Shown: positions 23,011 through 35,997, numbered from the stretch's first letter. The stretch is 64,000 nucleotides of DNA from Gracilaria gracilis (GCA_030374805.1 JARGSG010000190.1:1-64000), one strand, 5' to 3'. The notes: generated by a model not told the origin, from the letters alone. Translations and numbers: made by a program.

Positions 23011-24599
23011 TTTCTTCTTGCGGAGATATTGATCGATACTGTTCCAGGTTTTATGCACTTGCGCCGAAACGATGAACGACGTAGGGCCAAAACGGATGGC
23101 TTAACAAGTTGTTTTACGTGTTCTTCTAGGGTTGCCTTCTCAGTCGCGACATGAGCAAAGAAGAGACACAGTACTGCCGAAACTTCTCTCTCTTTATACC
23201 GTGCAGTGACCGTTCTTGTATGCGTGTTCATGTAGAATATGTTTACGCAGCTTGAAGTGTGGAGGATGACCCTGGAACTAAAGCAGTCAAGCATCCCTCC
23301 ATGAAAATATCTACAATTACAAATCGTGTTTCCATTGTCTCATAGTTCATATTCATGGCCGAATTTGAGTGCAAAAGTTAGAAGTATGTGGAAACCCCAT
23401 GGTTCAGCACTCACGATGTACCTCCAATTTTGATTCCAGACGTATCGAATTCGAATGGAACGTATGAAGAACAGTAATTCATATTGCGAACCCAACTTGT
23501 GGCTTGAAGTTGCATATGGGGTATTGAAGAGATTTAAATTTTTGTGTTTCTTTGTGAAAAGCAGTTCATGCTTTCATGAACGCACTTTTGGGTCTTCTAT
23601 CCAGTTCTTTATTTACATGTCCTACTGGCGCATGTGCACCGAGCATTTGCAACTGGGCTTCCGCAAATGTTCCTATGTAGTCGCCGTATGCAGTTCCGTA
23701 CCTACGAATTATATTCAGGCAATATGCCCAATAGAGCACACTCTTTTAGCCTCGTGTAGGCCAGCTTACTTCGTATTTGCTCCGAAATATTAAAACGTGC
23801 ACACAAAAATTGCGACTTGAATACTTCATGGGTTCACTTTGCTAATCTTAAAACCAAACAAATTTTTTTCAAGCTTTACCCACCTCGAAAACTGTGTACA
23901 ATCACTCTGCCGTCAATGGCGTGGTTTTGCGGGCCCCTATTTAGTTTCGTCTTGAAATAGAATTCCAAATCACTATCTTGATTGAAACAAAGAGTTGGAG
24001 CAACAAGTCCAAATGCCAATCTCTTCTGTAAACCTATATATAAATATGCATTTCTATTTGTATGTTCTCTCTGATTTCTTCTTTCTGTGAGATAGAATAC
24101 ATTGCCTCCCTTACATACGGCTTTGATACCAGTAATGCTTTTCCTATTTGCGATTCCTTTTTTTGCGATTCCTTTTTTTGCGATTCCTTTTTTTGCGATT
24201 CCTTTTTTTGCGATTCCTTTTAACTTGGCCAACGAAAATGAATGGTAATCAATTTGGGAGGTGCTTGGTTGGTGGCGCCAACGATAATGTGAAAAGTGAA
24301 ACAGAGTGCCTTTATTTTGTAATTGAAGTTTTTAGACTGCGTCCAAACTCTAAAAACGGCACACCGGTTCCCAGAAATGCCGATAAACGGTTTATTCCAG
24401 CACTAAAAATGCATGAAAATGGTGAGAAAATAGTGGAGTGAGATATTGAGGTTGCGGATCAGTTATGTACTTGTATGGTCTTTTTCCACAAGAGTGTTGG
24501 ATATGTGACTACACATCCCATATTGTACGCTTAACTAAGGGTAAAGGATACTAATTCCATCACCGGTATCTGCACATTTACTGTTATTTTGTGATACAT

Positions 24600-24869
24600 C
24601 TATTTGTGCTTCTTCATAATATGCAACTTGCACTCAAGCCTATTATCGAAGACCTTCCCACAAATGGTGCAAGTTGGAGGGTTTTTGTGCTCCCCCATGT
24701 GCACTTTTATCCCCTCTGTCGAAAAAGAATTGAAGTTGCATTCCGTGCACTGATAAATTTTGCAGTGTTTCTGATGGTTGGAAAAGCTAGTTTCACTCCT
24801 AAACGTCTTATCACACAAGAAACATGTGTATTGAGAACTGGAAGAACTGGAACCTTTGTTGCGCCCCAT
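24600..24869 (-). CDS. Three-finger C2H2 zinc-finger protein, array copy 3
   Basis: Same translation as copy 1. The sequence just upstream (TARYKERE, EEHVKQ in the overlapping frame) is shared only with copies 1 and 2. Confidence 0.6.
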   Translation of the reverse strand: MGRNKGSSSSSSQYTCFLCDKTFRSETSFSNHQKHCKIYQCTECNFNSFSTEGIKVHMGEHKNPPTCTICGKVFDNRLECKLHIMKKHK

Positions 24870-26458
24870 TTTCTTCTTGCGGAGATATTGATCGATACTG
24901 TTCCAGGTTTTATGCACTTGCGCCGAAACGATGAACGACGTAGGGCCAAAACGGATGGCTTAACAAGTTGTTTTACGTGTTCTTCTAGGGTTGCCTTCTC
25001 AGTCGCGACATGAGCAAAGAAGAGACACAGTACTGCCGAAACTTCTCTCTCTTTATACCGTGCAGTGACCGTTCTTGTATGCGTGTTCATGTAGAATATG
25101 TTTACGCAGCTTGAAGTGTGGAGGATGACCCTGGAACTAAAGCAGTCAAGCATCCCTCCATGAAAATATCTACAATTACAAATCGTGTTTCCATTGTCTC
25201 ATAGTTCATATTCATGGCCGAATTTGAGTGCAAAAGTTAGAAGTATGTGGAAACCCCATGGTTCAGCACTCACGATGTACCTCCAATTTTGATTCCAGAC
25301 GTATCGAATTCGAATGGAACGTATGAAGAACAGTAATTCATATTGCGAACCCAACTTGTGGCTTGAAGTTGCATATGGGGTATTGAAGAGATTTAAATTT
25401 TTGTGTTTCTTTGTGAAAAGCAGTTCATGCTTTCATGAACGCACTTTTGGGTCTTCTATCCAGTTCTTTATTTACATGTCCTACTGGCGCATGTGCACCG
25501 AGCATTTGCAACTGGGCTTCCGCAAATGTTCCTATGTAGTCGCCGTATGCAGTTCCGTACCTACGAATTATATTCAGGCAATATGCCCAATAGAGCACAC
25601 TCTTTTAGCCTCGTGTAGGCCAGCTTACTTCGTATTTGCTCCGAAATATTAAAACGTACACACAAAAATTGCGACTTGAATACTTCATGGGTTCACTTTG
25701 CTAATCTTAAAACCAAACAAATTTTTTTCAAGCTTTACCCACCTCGAAAACTGTGTACAATCACTCTGCCGTCAATGGCGTGGTTTTGCGGGCCCCTATT
25801 TAGTTTCGTCTTGAAATAGAATTCCAAATCACTATCTTGATTGAAACAAAGAGTTGGAGCAACAAGTCCAAATGCCAATCTCTTCTGTAAACCTATATAT
25901 AAATATGCATTTCTATTTGTATGTTCTCTCTGATTTCTTCTTTCTGTGAGATAGAATACATTGCCTCCCTTACATACGGCTTTGATACCAGTAATGCTTT
26001 TCCTATTTGCGATTCCTTTTTTTGCGATTCCTTTTTTTGCGATTCCTTTTTTTGCGATTCCTTTTTTTGCGATTCCTTTTAACTTGGCCAACGAAAATGA
26101 ATGGTAATCAATTTGGGAGGTGCTTGGTTGGTGGCGCCAACGATAATGTGAAAAGTGAAACAGAGTGCCTTTATTTTGTAATTGAAGTTTTTAGACTGCG
26201 TCCAAACTCTAAAAACGGCACACCGGTTCCCAGAAATGCCGATAAACGGTTTATTCCAGCACTAAAAATGCATGAAAATGGTGAGAAAATAGTGGAGTGA
26301 GATATTGAGGTTGCGGATCAGTTATGTACTTGTATGGTCTTTTTCCACAAGAGTGTTGGATATGTGACTACACATCCCATATTGTACGCTTAACTAAGGG
26401 TAAAGGATACTAATTCCATCACCGGTATCTGCACATTTACTGTTATTTTGTGATACAT

Positions 26459-26728
26459 CTATTTGTGCTTCTTCATAATATGCAACTTGCACTCAAGCCT
26501 ATTATCGAAGACCTTCCCACAAATGGTGCAAGTTGGAGGGTTTTTGTGCTCCCCCATGTGCACTTTTATCCCCTCTGTCGAAAAAGAATTGAAGTTGCAT
26601 TCCGTGCACTGATAAATTTTGCAGTGTTTCTGATGGTTGGAAAAGCTAGTTTCACTCCTAAACGTCTTATCACACAAGAAACATGTGTATTGAGAACTGG
26701 AAGAACTGGAACCTTTGTTGCGCCCCAT
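26459..26728 (-). CDS. Three-finger C2H2 zinc-finger protein, array copy 4
   Basis: Same translation as copy 1. From this copy on, the upstream sequence switches to the second subtype (TERYKKRE, EEHIKQ in the overlapping frame). Confidence 0.6.
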   Translation of the reverse strand: MGRNKGSSSSSSQYTCFLCDKTFRSETSFSNHQKHCKIYQCTECNFNSFSTEGIKVHMGEHKNPPTCTICGKVFDNRLECKLHIMKKHK

Positions 26729-28302
26729 TTTCTTCTTGCGGAGATATTGATCGATACTGTTCCAGGTTTTATGCACTTGCGCCGAAACGATGAACGACGT
26801 AGGGCCAAAACGGATGGCTTAACAAGTTGTTTTATGTGTTCTTCTAAAGTTGCCTTCTCAGTCGCGACATGAGCAAAGAAGAGACACAGTACTGCCGAAA
26901 CTTCTCTCTTTTTATACCGTTCAGTGACCGTTCTTGTATGCGTGTTCATGTAGAATATGTTTACGCAGCTTGAAGTGTGGAGGATGACCCTGGAACTAAA
27001 GCAGTCAAGCATCCCTCCATGAAAATATCTACAATTACAAATCGTGTTTCCATTGTCTCATAGTTCATATTCATGGCCGAATTTGAGTGCAAAAGTTAGA
27101 AGTATGTGGAAACCCCATGGTTCGGCACTCACGATATACCTCCAATTTTGATTCCAGACGTATCGAATTCGAATGGAACGTATGAAGAACAGTAATTCAT
27201 ATTGCGAACCCAACTTGTGGCTTGAAGTTGCATATGGGGTATTGAAGAGATTTAAATTTTTGTGTTTCTTTGTGAAAAGCAGTTCATGCTTTCATGAACG
27301 CACTTTTGGGTCTTCTATCCAGTTCTTTATTTACATGTCCTACTGGCGCATGTGCACCGAGCATTTGCAACTGGGCTTCCGCAAATGTTCCTATGTAGTC
27401 GCCGTATGCAGTTCCGTACCTACGAATTATATTCAGGCAATATGCCCAATAGAGCACAATCTTTTAGCCTCGTGTAGGCCAGCTTACTTCGTATTTGCTC
27501 CGAAATATTAAAACGTGCACACAAAAATTGCGACTTGAATACTTCATGGGTTCACTTTGCTAATCTTAAAACCAAACAAATTTTTTTCAAGCTTTACCCA
27601 CCTCGAAAACTGTGTACAATCACTCTACCGTCAATGGCGTGGTTTTGCGGGCCCCTATTTAGTTTCGTCTTGAAATAGAATTCCAAATCACTATCTTGAT
27701 TGAAACAAAGAGTTGGAGCAACAAGTCCAAATGCCAATCTCTTCTGTAAACCTATATATAAATATGCATTTCTATTTGTATGTTCTCTCTGATTTCTTCT
27801 TTCTGTGAGATAGAATACATTGCCTCCCTTACATACGGCTTTGATACCAGTAATGCTTTTCCTATTTGCGATTCCTTTTTTTGCGATTCCTTTTTTTGCG
27901 ATTCCTTTTTTTGCGATTCCTTTTAACTTGGCCAACGAAAATGAATGGTAATCAATTTGGGAGGTGCTTGGTTGGTGGCGCCAACGATAATTTGAAAAGT
28001 GAAACAGAGTGCCTTTATTTTGTAATTGAAGTTTTTAGACTGCGTCCAAACTCTAAAAACGGCACACCGGTTCCCAGAAATGCCGATAAACGGTTTATTC
28101 CAGCACTAAAAATGCATGAAAATGGTGAGAAAATAGTGGAGTGAGATATTGAGGTTGCGGATCAGTTATGTACTTGTATGGTCTTTTTCCACAAGAGTGT
28201 TGGATATGTGACTACACATCCCATATTGTACGCTTAACTAAGGGTAAAGGATACTAATTCCATCACCGGTATCTGCACATTTACTGTTATTTTGTGATAC
28301 AT

Positions 28303-28572
28303 CTATTTGTGCTTCTTCATAATATGCAACTTGCACTCAAGCCTATTATCGAAGACCTTCCCACAAATGGTGCAAGTTGGAGGGTTTTTGTGCTCCCCCA
28401 TGTGCACTTTTATCCCCTCTGTCGAAAAAGAATTGAAGTTGCATTCCGTGCACTGATAAATTTTGCAGTGTTTCTGATGGTTGGAAAAGCTAGTTTCACT
28501 CCTAAACGTCTTATCACACAAGAAACATGTGTATTGAGAACTGGAAGAACTGGAACCTTTGTTGCGCCCCAT
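28303..28572 (-). CDS. Three-finger C2H2 zinc-finger protein, array copy 5
   Basis: Same translation as copy 1, second upstream subtype. Its unit starts with four 15-bp minisatellite copies at 27868. Confidence 0.6.
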   Translation of the reverse strand: MGRNKGSSSSSSQYTCFLCDKTFRSETSFSNHQKHCKIYQCTECNFNSFSTEGIKVHMGEHKNPPTCTICGKVFDNRLECKLHIMKKHK

Positions 28573-30161
28573 TTTCTTCTTGCGGAGATATTGATCGATA
28601 CTGTTCCAGGTTTTATGCACTTGCGCCGAAACGATGAACGACGTAGGGCCAAAACGGATGGCTTAACAAGTTGTTTTATGTGTTCTTCTAAAGTTGCCTT
28701 CTCAGTCGCGACATGAGCAAAGAAGAGACACAGTACTGCCGAAACTTCTCTCTTTTTATACCGTTCAGTGACCGTTCTTGTATGCGTGTTCATGTAGAAT
28801 ATGTTTACGCAGCTTGAAGTGTGGAGGATGACCCTGGAACTAAAGCAGTCAAGCATCCCTCCATGAAAATATCTACAATTACAAATCGTGTTTCCATTGT
28901 CTCATAGTTCATATTCATGGCCGAATTTGAGTGCAAAAGTTAGAAGTATGTGGAAACCCCATGGTTCGGCACTCACGATATACCTCCAATTTTGATTCCA
29001 GACGTATCGAATTCGAATGGAACGTATGAAGAACAGTAATTCATATTGCGAACCCAACTTGTGGCTTGAAGTTGCATATGGGGTATTGAAGAGATTTAAA
29101 TTTTTGTGTTTCTTTGTGAAAAGCAGTTCATGCTTTCATGAACGCACTTTTGGGTCTTCTATCCAGTTCTTTATTTACATGTCCTACTGGCGCATGTGCA
29201 CCGAGCATTTGCAACTGGGCTTCCGCAAATGTTCCTATGTAGTCGCCGTATGCAGTTCCGTACCTACGAATTATATTCAGGCAATATGCCCAATAGAGCA
29301 CAATCTTTTAGCCTCGTGTAGGCCAGCTTACTTCGTATTTGCTCCGAAATATTAAAACGTGCACACAAAAATTGCGACTTGAATACTTCATGGGTTCACT
29401 TTGCTAATCTTAAAACCAAACAAATTTTTTTCAAGCTTTACCCACCTCGAAAACTGTGTACAATCACTCTGCCGTCAATGGCGTGGTTTTGCGGGCCCCT
29501 ATTTAGTTTCGTCTTGAAATAGAATTCCAAATCACTATCTTGATTGAAACAAAGAGTTGGAGCAACAAGTCCAAATGCCAATCTCTTCTGTAAACCTATA
29601 TATAAATATGCATTTCTATTTGTATGTTCTCTCTGATTTCTTCTTTCTGTGAGATAGAATACATTGCCTCCCTTACATACGGCTTTGATACCAGTAATGC
29701 TTTTCCTATTTGCGATTCCTTTTTTTGCGATTCCTTTTTTTGCGATTCCTTTTTTTGCGATTCCTTTTTTTGCGATTCCTTTTAACTTGGCCAACGAAAA
29801 TGAATGGTAATCAATTTGGGAGGTGCTTGGTTGGTGGCGCCAACGATAATGTGAAAAGTGAAACAGAGTGCCTTTATTTTGTAATTGAAGTTTTTAGACT
29901 GCGTCCAAACTCTAAAAACGGCACACCGGTTCCCAGAAATGCCGATAAACGGTTTATTCCAGCACTAAAAATGCATGAAAATGGTGAGAAAATAGTGGAG
30001 TGAGATATTGAGGTTGCGGATCAGTTATGTACTTGTATGGTCTTTTTCCACAAGAGTGTTGGATATGTGACTACACATCCCATATTGTACGCTTAACTAA
30101 GGGTAAAGGATACTAATTCCATCACCGGTATCTGCACATTTACTGTTATTTTGTGATACAT

Positions 30162-30431
30162 CTATTTGTGCTTCTTCATAATATGCAACTTGCACTCAAG
30201 CCTATTATCGAAGACCTTCCCACAAATGGTGCAAGTTGGAGGGTTTTTGTGCTCCCCCATGTGCACTTTTATCCCCTCTGTCGAAAAAGAATTGAAGTTG
30301 CATTCCGTGCACTGATAAATTTTGCAGTGTTTCTGATGGTTGGAAAAGCTAGTTTCACTCCTAAACGTCTTATCACACAAGAAACATGTGTATTGAGAAC
30401 TGGAAGAACTGGAACCTTTGTTGCGCCCCAT
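30162..30431 (-). CDS. Three-finger C2H2 zinc-finger protein, array copy 6
   Basis: Same translation as copy 1, second upstream subtype. Downstream on the plus strand (30859-30891) this unit has private changes (CAGTCGTATCGAATACG, and AAAAG for AACAG). Confidence 0.6.
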   Translation of the reverse strand: MGRNKGSSSSSSQYTCFLCDKTFRSETSFSNHQKHCKIYQCTECNFNSFSTEGIKVHMGEHKNPPTCTICGKVFDNRLECKLHIMKKHK

Positions 30432-32020
30432 TTTCTTCTTGCGGAGATATTGATCGATACTGTTCCAGGTTTTATGCACTTGCGCCGAAACGATGAACGA
30501 CGTAGGGCCAAAACGGATGGCTTAACAAGTTGTTTTATGTGTTCTTCTAAAGTTGCCTTCTCAGTCGCGACATGAGCAAAGAAGAGACACAGTACTGCCG
30601 AAACTTCTCTCTTTTTATACCGTTCAGTGACCGTTCTTGTATGCGTGTTCATGTAGAATATGTTTACGCAGCTTGAAGTGTGGAGGATGACCCTGGAACT
30701 AAAGCAGTCAAGCATCCCTCCATGAAAATATCTACAATTACAAATCGTGTTTCCATTGTCTCATAGTTCATATTCATGGCCGAATTTGAGTGCAAAAGTT
30801 AGAAGTATGTGGAAACCCCATGGTTCAGCACTCACGATGTACCTCCAATTTTGATTCCAGTCGTATCGAATACGAATGGAACGTATGAAGAAAAGTAATT
30901 CATATTGCGAACCCAACTTGTGGCTTGAAGTTGCATATGGGATATTGAAGAGATTTAAATTTTTGTGTTTCTTTGTGAAAAGCAGTTCATGCTTTCATGA
31001 ACGCACTTTTGGGTCTTCTATCCAGTTCTTTATTTACATGTCCTACTGGCGCATGTGCACCGAGCATTTGCAACTGGGCTTCCGCAAATGTTCCTATGTA
31101 GTCGCCGTATGCAGTTCCGTACCTACGAATTATATTCAGGCAATATGCCCAATAGAGCACAATCTTTTAGCCTCGTGTAGGCCAGCTTACTTCGTATTTG
31201 CTCCGAAATATTAAAACGTGCACACAAAAATTGCGACTTGAATACTTCATGGGTTCACTTTGCTAATCTTAAAACCAAACAAATTTTTTTCAAGCTTTAC
31301 CCACCTCGAAAACTGTGTACAATCACTCTGCCGTCAATGGCGTGGTTTTGCGGGCCCCTATTTAGTTTCGTCTTGAAATAGAATTCCAAATCACTATCTT
31401 GATTGAAACAAAGAGTTGGAGCAACAAGTCCAAATGCCAATCTCTTCTGTAAACCTATATATAAATATGCATTTCTATTTGTATGTTCTCTCTGATTTCT
31501 TCTTTCTGTGAGATAGAATACATTGCCTCCCTTACATACGGCTTTGATACCAGTAATGCTTTTCCTATTTGCGATTCCTTTTTTTGCGATTCCTTTTTTT
31601 GCGATTCCTTTTTTTGCGATTCCTTTTTTTGCGATTCCTTTTAACTTGGCCAACGAAAATGAATGGTAATCAATTTGGGAGGTGCTTGGTTGGTGGCGCC
31701 AACGATAATTTGAAAAGTGAAACAGAGTGCCTTTATTTTGTAATTGAAGTTTTTAGACTGCGTCCAAACTCTAAAAACGGCACACCGGTTCCCAGAAATG
31801 CCGATAAACGGTTTATTCCAGCACTAAAAATGCATGAAAATGGTGAGAAAATAGTGGAGTGAGATATTGAGGTTGCGGATCAGTTATGTACTTGTATGGT
31901 CTTTTTCCACAAGAGTGTTGGATATGTGACTACACATCCCATATTGTACGCTTAACTAAGGGTAAAGGATACTAATTCCATCACCGGTATCTGCACATTT
32001 ACTGTTATTTTGTGATACAT

Positions 32021-32290
32021 CTATTTGTGCTTCTTCATAATATGCAACTTGCACTCAAGCCTATTATCGAAGACCTTCCCACAAATGGTGCAAGTTGGAG
32101 GGTTTTTGTGCTCCCCCATGTGCACTTTTATCCCCTCTGTCGAAAAAGAATTGAAGTTGCATTCCGTGCACTGATAAATTTTGCAGTGTTTCTGATGGTT
32201 GGAAAAGCTAGTTTCACTCCTAAACGTCTTATCACACAAGAAACATGTGTATTGAGAACTGGAAGAACTGGAACCTTTGTTGCGCCCCAT
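32021..32290 (-). CDS. Three-finger C2H2 zinc-finger protein, array copy 7
   Basis: Same translation as copy 1. It lies in the last, truncated unit; sequence past 32872 is diverged, yet the finger frame is intact. Confidence 0.6.
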   Translation of the reverse strand: MGRNKGSSSSSSQYTCFLCDKTFRSETSFSNHQKHCKIYQCTECNFNSFSTEGIKVHMGEHKNPPTCTICGKVFDNRLECKLHIMKKHK

Positions 32291-32872
32291 TTTCTTCTTG
32301 CGGAGATATTGATCGATACTGTTCCAGGTTTTATGCACTTGCGCCGAAACGATGAACGACGTAGGGCCAAAACGGATGGCTTAACAAGTTGTTTTATGTG
32401 TTCTTCTAAAGTTGCCTTCTCAGTCGCGACATGAGCAAAGAAGAGACACAGTACTGCCGAAACTTCTCTCTTTTTATACCGTTCAGTGACCGTTCTTGTA
32501 TGCGTGTTCATGTAGAATATGTTTACGCAGCTTGAAGTGTGGAGGATGACCCTGGAACTAAAGCAGTCAAGCATCCCTCCATGAAAATATCTACAATTAC
32601 AAATCGTGTTTCCATTGTCTCATAGTTCATATTCATGGCCGAATTTGAGTGCAAAAGTTAGAAGTATGTGGAAACCCCATGGTTCGGCACTCACGATATA
32701 CCTCCAATTTTGATTCCAGACGTATCGAATTCGAATGGAACGTATGAAGAACAGTAATTCATATTGCGAACCCAACTTGTGGCTTGAAGTTGCATATGGG
32801 ATATTGAAGAGATTTAAATTTTTGTGTTTCTTTGTGAAAAGCAGTTCATGCTTTCATGAACGCACTTTTGGG

Positions 32873-34428
32873 TCTTTTACCCGGTTCTACATTTACATGT
32901 CCTACCGACGCATATGCAACGAGCTTTTACAAACTGGGCTCCCGCAAAAGTTCCTGTGTAGTCGCCGTACCTTTATCAGGGATTCTGCATGTGCAGGGAG
33001 TGCGAAGAAAATGCATTTTACAGTTTTAGGGGTCGGTAGAGTGCGAGCAGAACACGTGTACGCACTTCTCACTGTAACTTTTATTTGGAGGTGCAGAAAT
33101 AAAATATGTAGACTGGATTCACGTGCGTCATGTGTGGCAGTTTGAACCTCATGTGCCATCGTTTTACTCCAAAGCTCCCTTTTTGTCTCATTTGAGTTTG
33201 CATGGGAGTTACATAAGGCCCAGTGTGCTAGGTATAGGTATCTGGCCCAGATGAAATTTGCTTTTATTGTGGTACGGAACACTTCTCTGGCGCACCTGGG
33301 TTCGGTTAGTGCGCCGCACCGCTGCTTCTACTCAAGCTGTGGGTCACCTTCGTGCAAGTGCTCGTATCCTTTCTGCCGCTAATGCGATTGCTGAACCTAG
33401 TGCCCACCGCTTGCGCACTGGTGCTCGTGACGTTGTCCGTAGCGCCAGCGCCGTATATTGCACATGTCGCACGGCCATCACTGCGCTCGTGAGGCGCTCA
33501 ACATCCTTCGCTGAAGATCCTCCAGATGTGTAATAGCTTTCGGTCAATAGAACGTTCATACAACACTTGGATTTGTACATAAGAGGTATCTGCTTGTGAT
33601 TCAAATGCTCCTTTCAACCTATGCGCAGTAGTTTCAGGCCAGTTACTGCCGAAATTGGGACATAATTAATTCTAAAGAATATTTTGAAGGGCGGCAGTTG
33701 GCCGCCACATGGCCACCTGGCAATTGCCTCGTAGTCATTCTGTTCCCACCACAACCTAATTTGGCCGTGCACAGATCCAATACTTCAGTGTAGTCAAAAT
33801 TAGGACGCATTTTTGCCAATGTTGACGTCACGGGCCTTTTTTCGGCAGGCCCGGTTGCCCTCGAATTTTGGCTCGCTCACAGGTCATTGGTGCGCCAGTT
33901 TTTTGGACGGTTCTCTCACTGATATACTGTACAAATGTAAGCCAGTAGATCGAGGTCGATTTTGACTCGAAAGTTGGGATCCTCAGGTCCTGTCTTAACA
34001 AGCGTTGACGACGCGTTGTCGTTGTCGCAGCCGCAACGTGGGCGATGATGAGTGGCTAGTAGATGGTCCAGGTTACTGCCCTTACGCTTTTCTTGAACTA
34101 CCACTACAATTGTTTTGCTGTAAGAAAACCGCGGTTCTAGAGCAATCCCAAGCCCCTGGGCTGGGCTTGGACCTCCGGGTTCTGGAGTTGCATAATAAAG
34201 AGCATACCGCACCTCGAACTTTTAAAGCTCGCATGTCGTGCGCTCGCAGAACGCACCAGCAGCGATCCCGACTCTGGCGCACCAAACGCGCGGCATACAG
34301 TGCGCAGAACGCACCAGCAGCGGTCCCGTCTTCCTTCCCTGCCGCACCACTCTCGAACGCTGGCGCCGCTCAAACCTACGCCACCGTCAACGCGGGTCTT
34401 GCGGTGCAGCGGTAGTTGCAATTGCAAC
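32873..34428. other. Array exit and non-coding stretch
   Basis: 32873-32975 is a diverged continuation of the array unit. A 91-codon plus-strand frame (33258-33533) and other short frames have no recognisable domain. At 34244 and 34302 the phrase CGCAGAACGCACCAGCAGCG is repeated about 58 bp apart, a short direct duplication just before the next gene. Confidence 0.5.
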
Positions 34429-35997
34429 ATGGTGCAACCGAAAGACGACCCGGAGGTCCGTGGTTCTCCGACGCAAACCCATTCTTCCCCCGTACCACAC
34501 AGCAATCCTCCCAAACTCCCAAAACCACCAGATACAGGACAGGCCCGCCGCACGTTGCCCAACAATTCTACGACAGTCCTCATCTCGACTGTCACCAGCG
34601 CCGAAGCGAACCAGGTTCGTCGTAGTCCTCGGAAGGCTTCTCGAGGTGTTAATGCAAACCAGCCAAATTGGACGGAACCGAACATCGAAGTCGGATCAGA
34701 GTTTCAATCTTGCCAGTTCAAAGACAGGGAGAAAGCCGTTCATCTATACTCCTACTTGAACTACAAAACGGTAAAATCGCTTCATTTGATTGCAAAGCAG
34801 TGGAAAGTGAGAATCAGTACACGCACAAAAGAAGAAATCATCGCGAGGTGTATGATATATATTTTTGTTCGCACGCAAACGGGAACAACTTTCGATGAGC
34901 TCGTCCGGAAAAACCGAAGCTGCAATGACTACAAATCTTGGGTACAAAATTCTGTTCAAGATTGCTGAACTTGGGATATTCTTCCAGAGGTTCAAGCCCT
35001 CATTGACAAATTGCATCCTACGGAAAGGTCTCCTGCAATTAAAGCGATGGGCGTAGCAATGAAAGCAAGTACGAACGAGAGCGATGCCCCGAGCGGTGGC
35101 AAAACTAACTTCTCTCTGAATGAATTTGCCCGTCTACTTGTACTGCTTAGGGATGACAATAGGTGCCGACATGCTCTGCTGAAAGCATGTGGCAAAGAGT
35201 TGTCAAAGGATGAAATGAGTATTCGGATTACCCGCGAGGCGTTCTGGGGTGTCATTGCGCAGCGGTTCAATAACAACCAGGTCGATTCAAAGGAGGACTT
35301 TACAGGACACCTCGAGGAGGTGAATTCAAATGCACGTGCTTTGTGTGAAAGAACAGCTTCTGTTCTTAAAGAGCACTTCTACGAAGCGAGGCGCAATTTC
35401 ACCGATGTCTACGATAAGTGGTCTGCCTCGGGGCAGAATGACCCAGATCGCATTGTTTCTTTTCTCCGTCTTTCTGGAACTGGAGACTACACAATGGGCT
35501 CTAAGAGAACGCTGGTAATGTTTTTGGTGTGCAGGGTAGGTAAACCACAAGAGGAAACTAATCTCCTTCAATTGACATCCAAACTTATTAAAAATCGTGA
35601 GGGTGGGCTTGATGAAGGTATTAATGGAAGCGCTGCACACATAAGCGGAGAGACGAGGTCCCAGAAAAGACGCAGCAGCAATGAGATACAGGGAAGTATT
35701 GATGAAATGTCAAAGTCGCTCAGCAACTTTACTGGCTATGTAAAGCAGCAGTTGGAATATCAGAAGGAGCAAAGTGAGACTGGGGGGAAACGCCGCCGTA
35801 GCTACGCTGAAGACGAGGACGAAGAAGAACGCCTTGCTGGTAAAATGCTGGCTAGTGCTGAAATGTACAAGCGTGCTACAGAAACTGGTGATACCGAGGT
35901 GCAGAACATGCTTCAGGGCATTCTGGTCCGCCACAAAAAGCGTTTGAAGGAGTTCTGCGACGAAAGGGCAGCAGGCTATCCTGATAAGAAGATGTAA
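34429..35997 (+). CDS. SAP-like, coiled-coil protein interrupted by one TGA
   Basis: The ATG at 34429 (MVQPKDDPEVRG) opens a frame that, except for a TGA at 34966-34968, continues in the same register to a TAA at 35997, about 520 codons. Residues about 105-145 resemble a SAP helix pair (KTVKSLHLIAKQWKV, RTKEEIIARC), a fold that binds DNA. After the TGA comes a helical domain with ITREAFWGVIAQRFNN and KWSASGQNDPDRIVSFLR, then a coiled coil (about 35690-35760) and a Lys/Arg plus Glu-rich segment (GGKRRRSYAEDEDEEER). The second half alone could start at an ATG at 35047. The C-TGA-T-W context suggests a nonsense change more than an intron. The family is not recognised. A role as accessory protein of a transposon is possible but unsupported. 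Confidence 0.55.

Larger units (their letters stand above)
20477..32872. repeat. Macrosatellite: seven tandem ~1.83-1.86 kb units (last one partial)
   Basis: Units begin at the 15-bp minisatellite: 20477, 22321, 24150, 26009, 27868, 29712 and 31571. Periods are 1844, 1829, 1859, 1859, 1844 and 1859, which is exactly 1784 plus 15 times the minisatellite copy number (4, 3, 5, 5, 4, 5; the seventh unit has 5). Units are near-identical, differing at a handful of sites. The last unit diverges at about 32872 and fades by about 32975. Each carries one C2H2 zinc-finger frame on the minus strand. Several other frames of 90-150 codons overlap it or lie between and look like shadows. Confidence 0.95.

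Noticed and set aside
20477..32872. CRISPR-like array
   Set aside because: Units are 1.8 kb, tandem and without short spacers; the genome is eukaryotic. The 15-bp copies inside have no spacers either.
20477..32872. Assembly artefact duplicating one unit
   Set aside because: Units differ in minisatellite count and in linked substitutions, and diverged relatives lie at both edges. Exact copy number still needs long reads.
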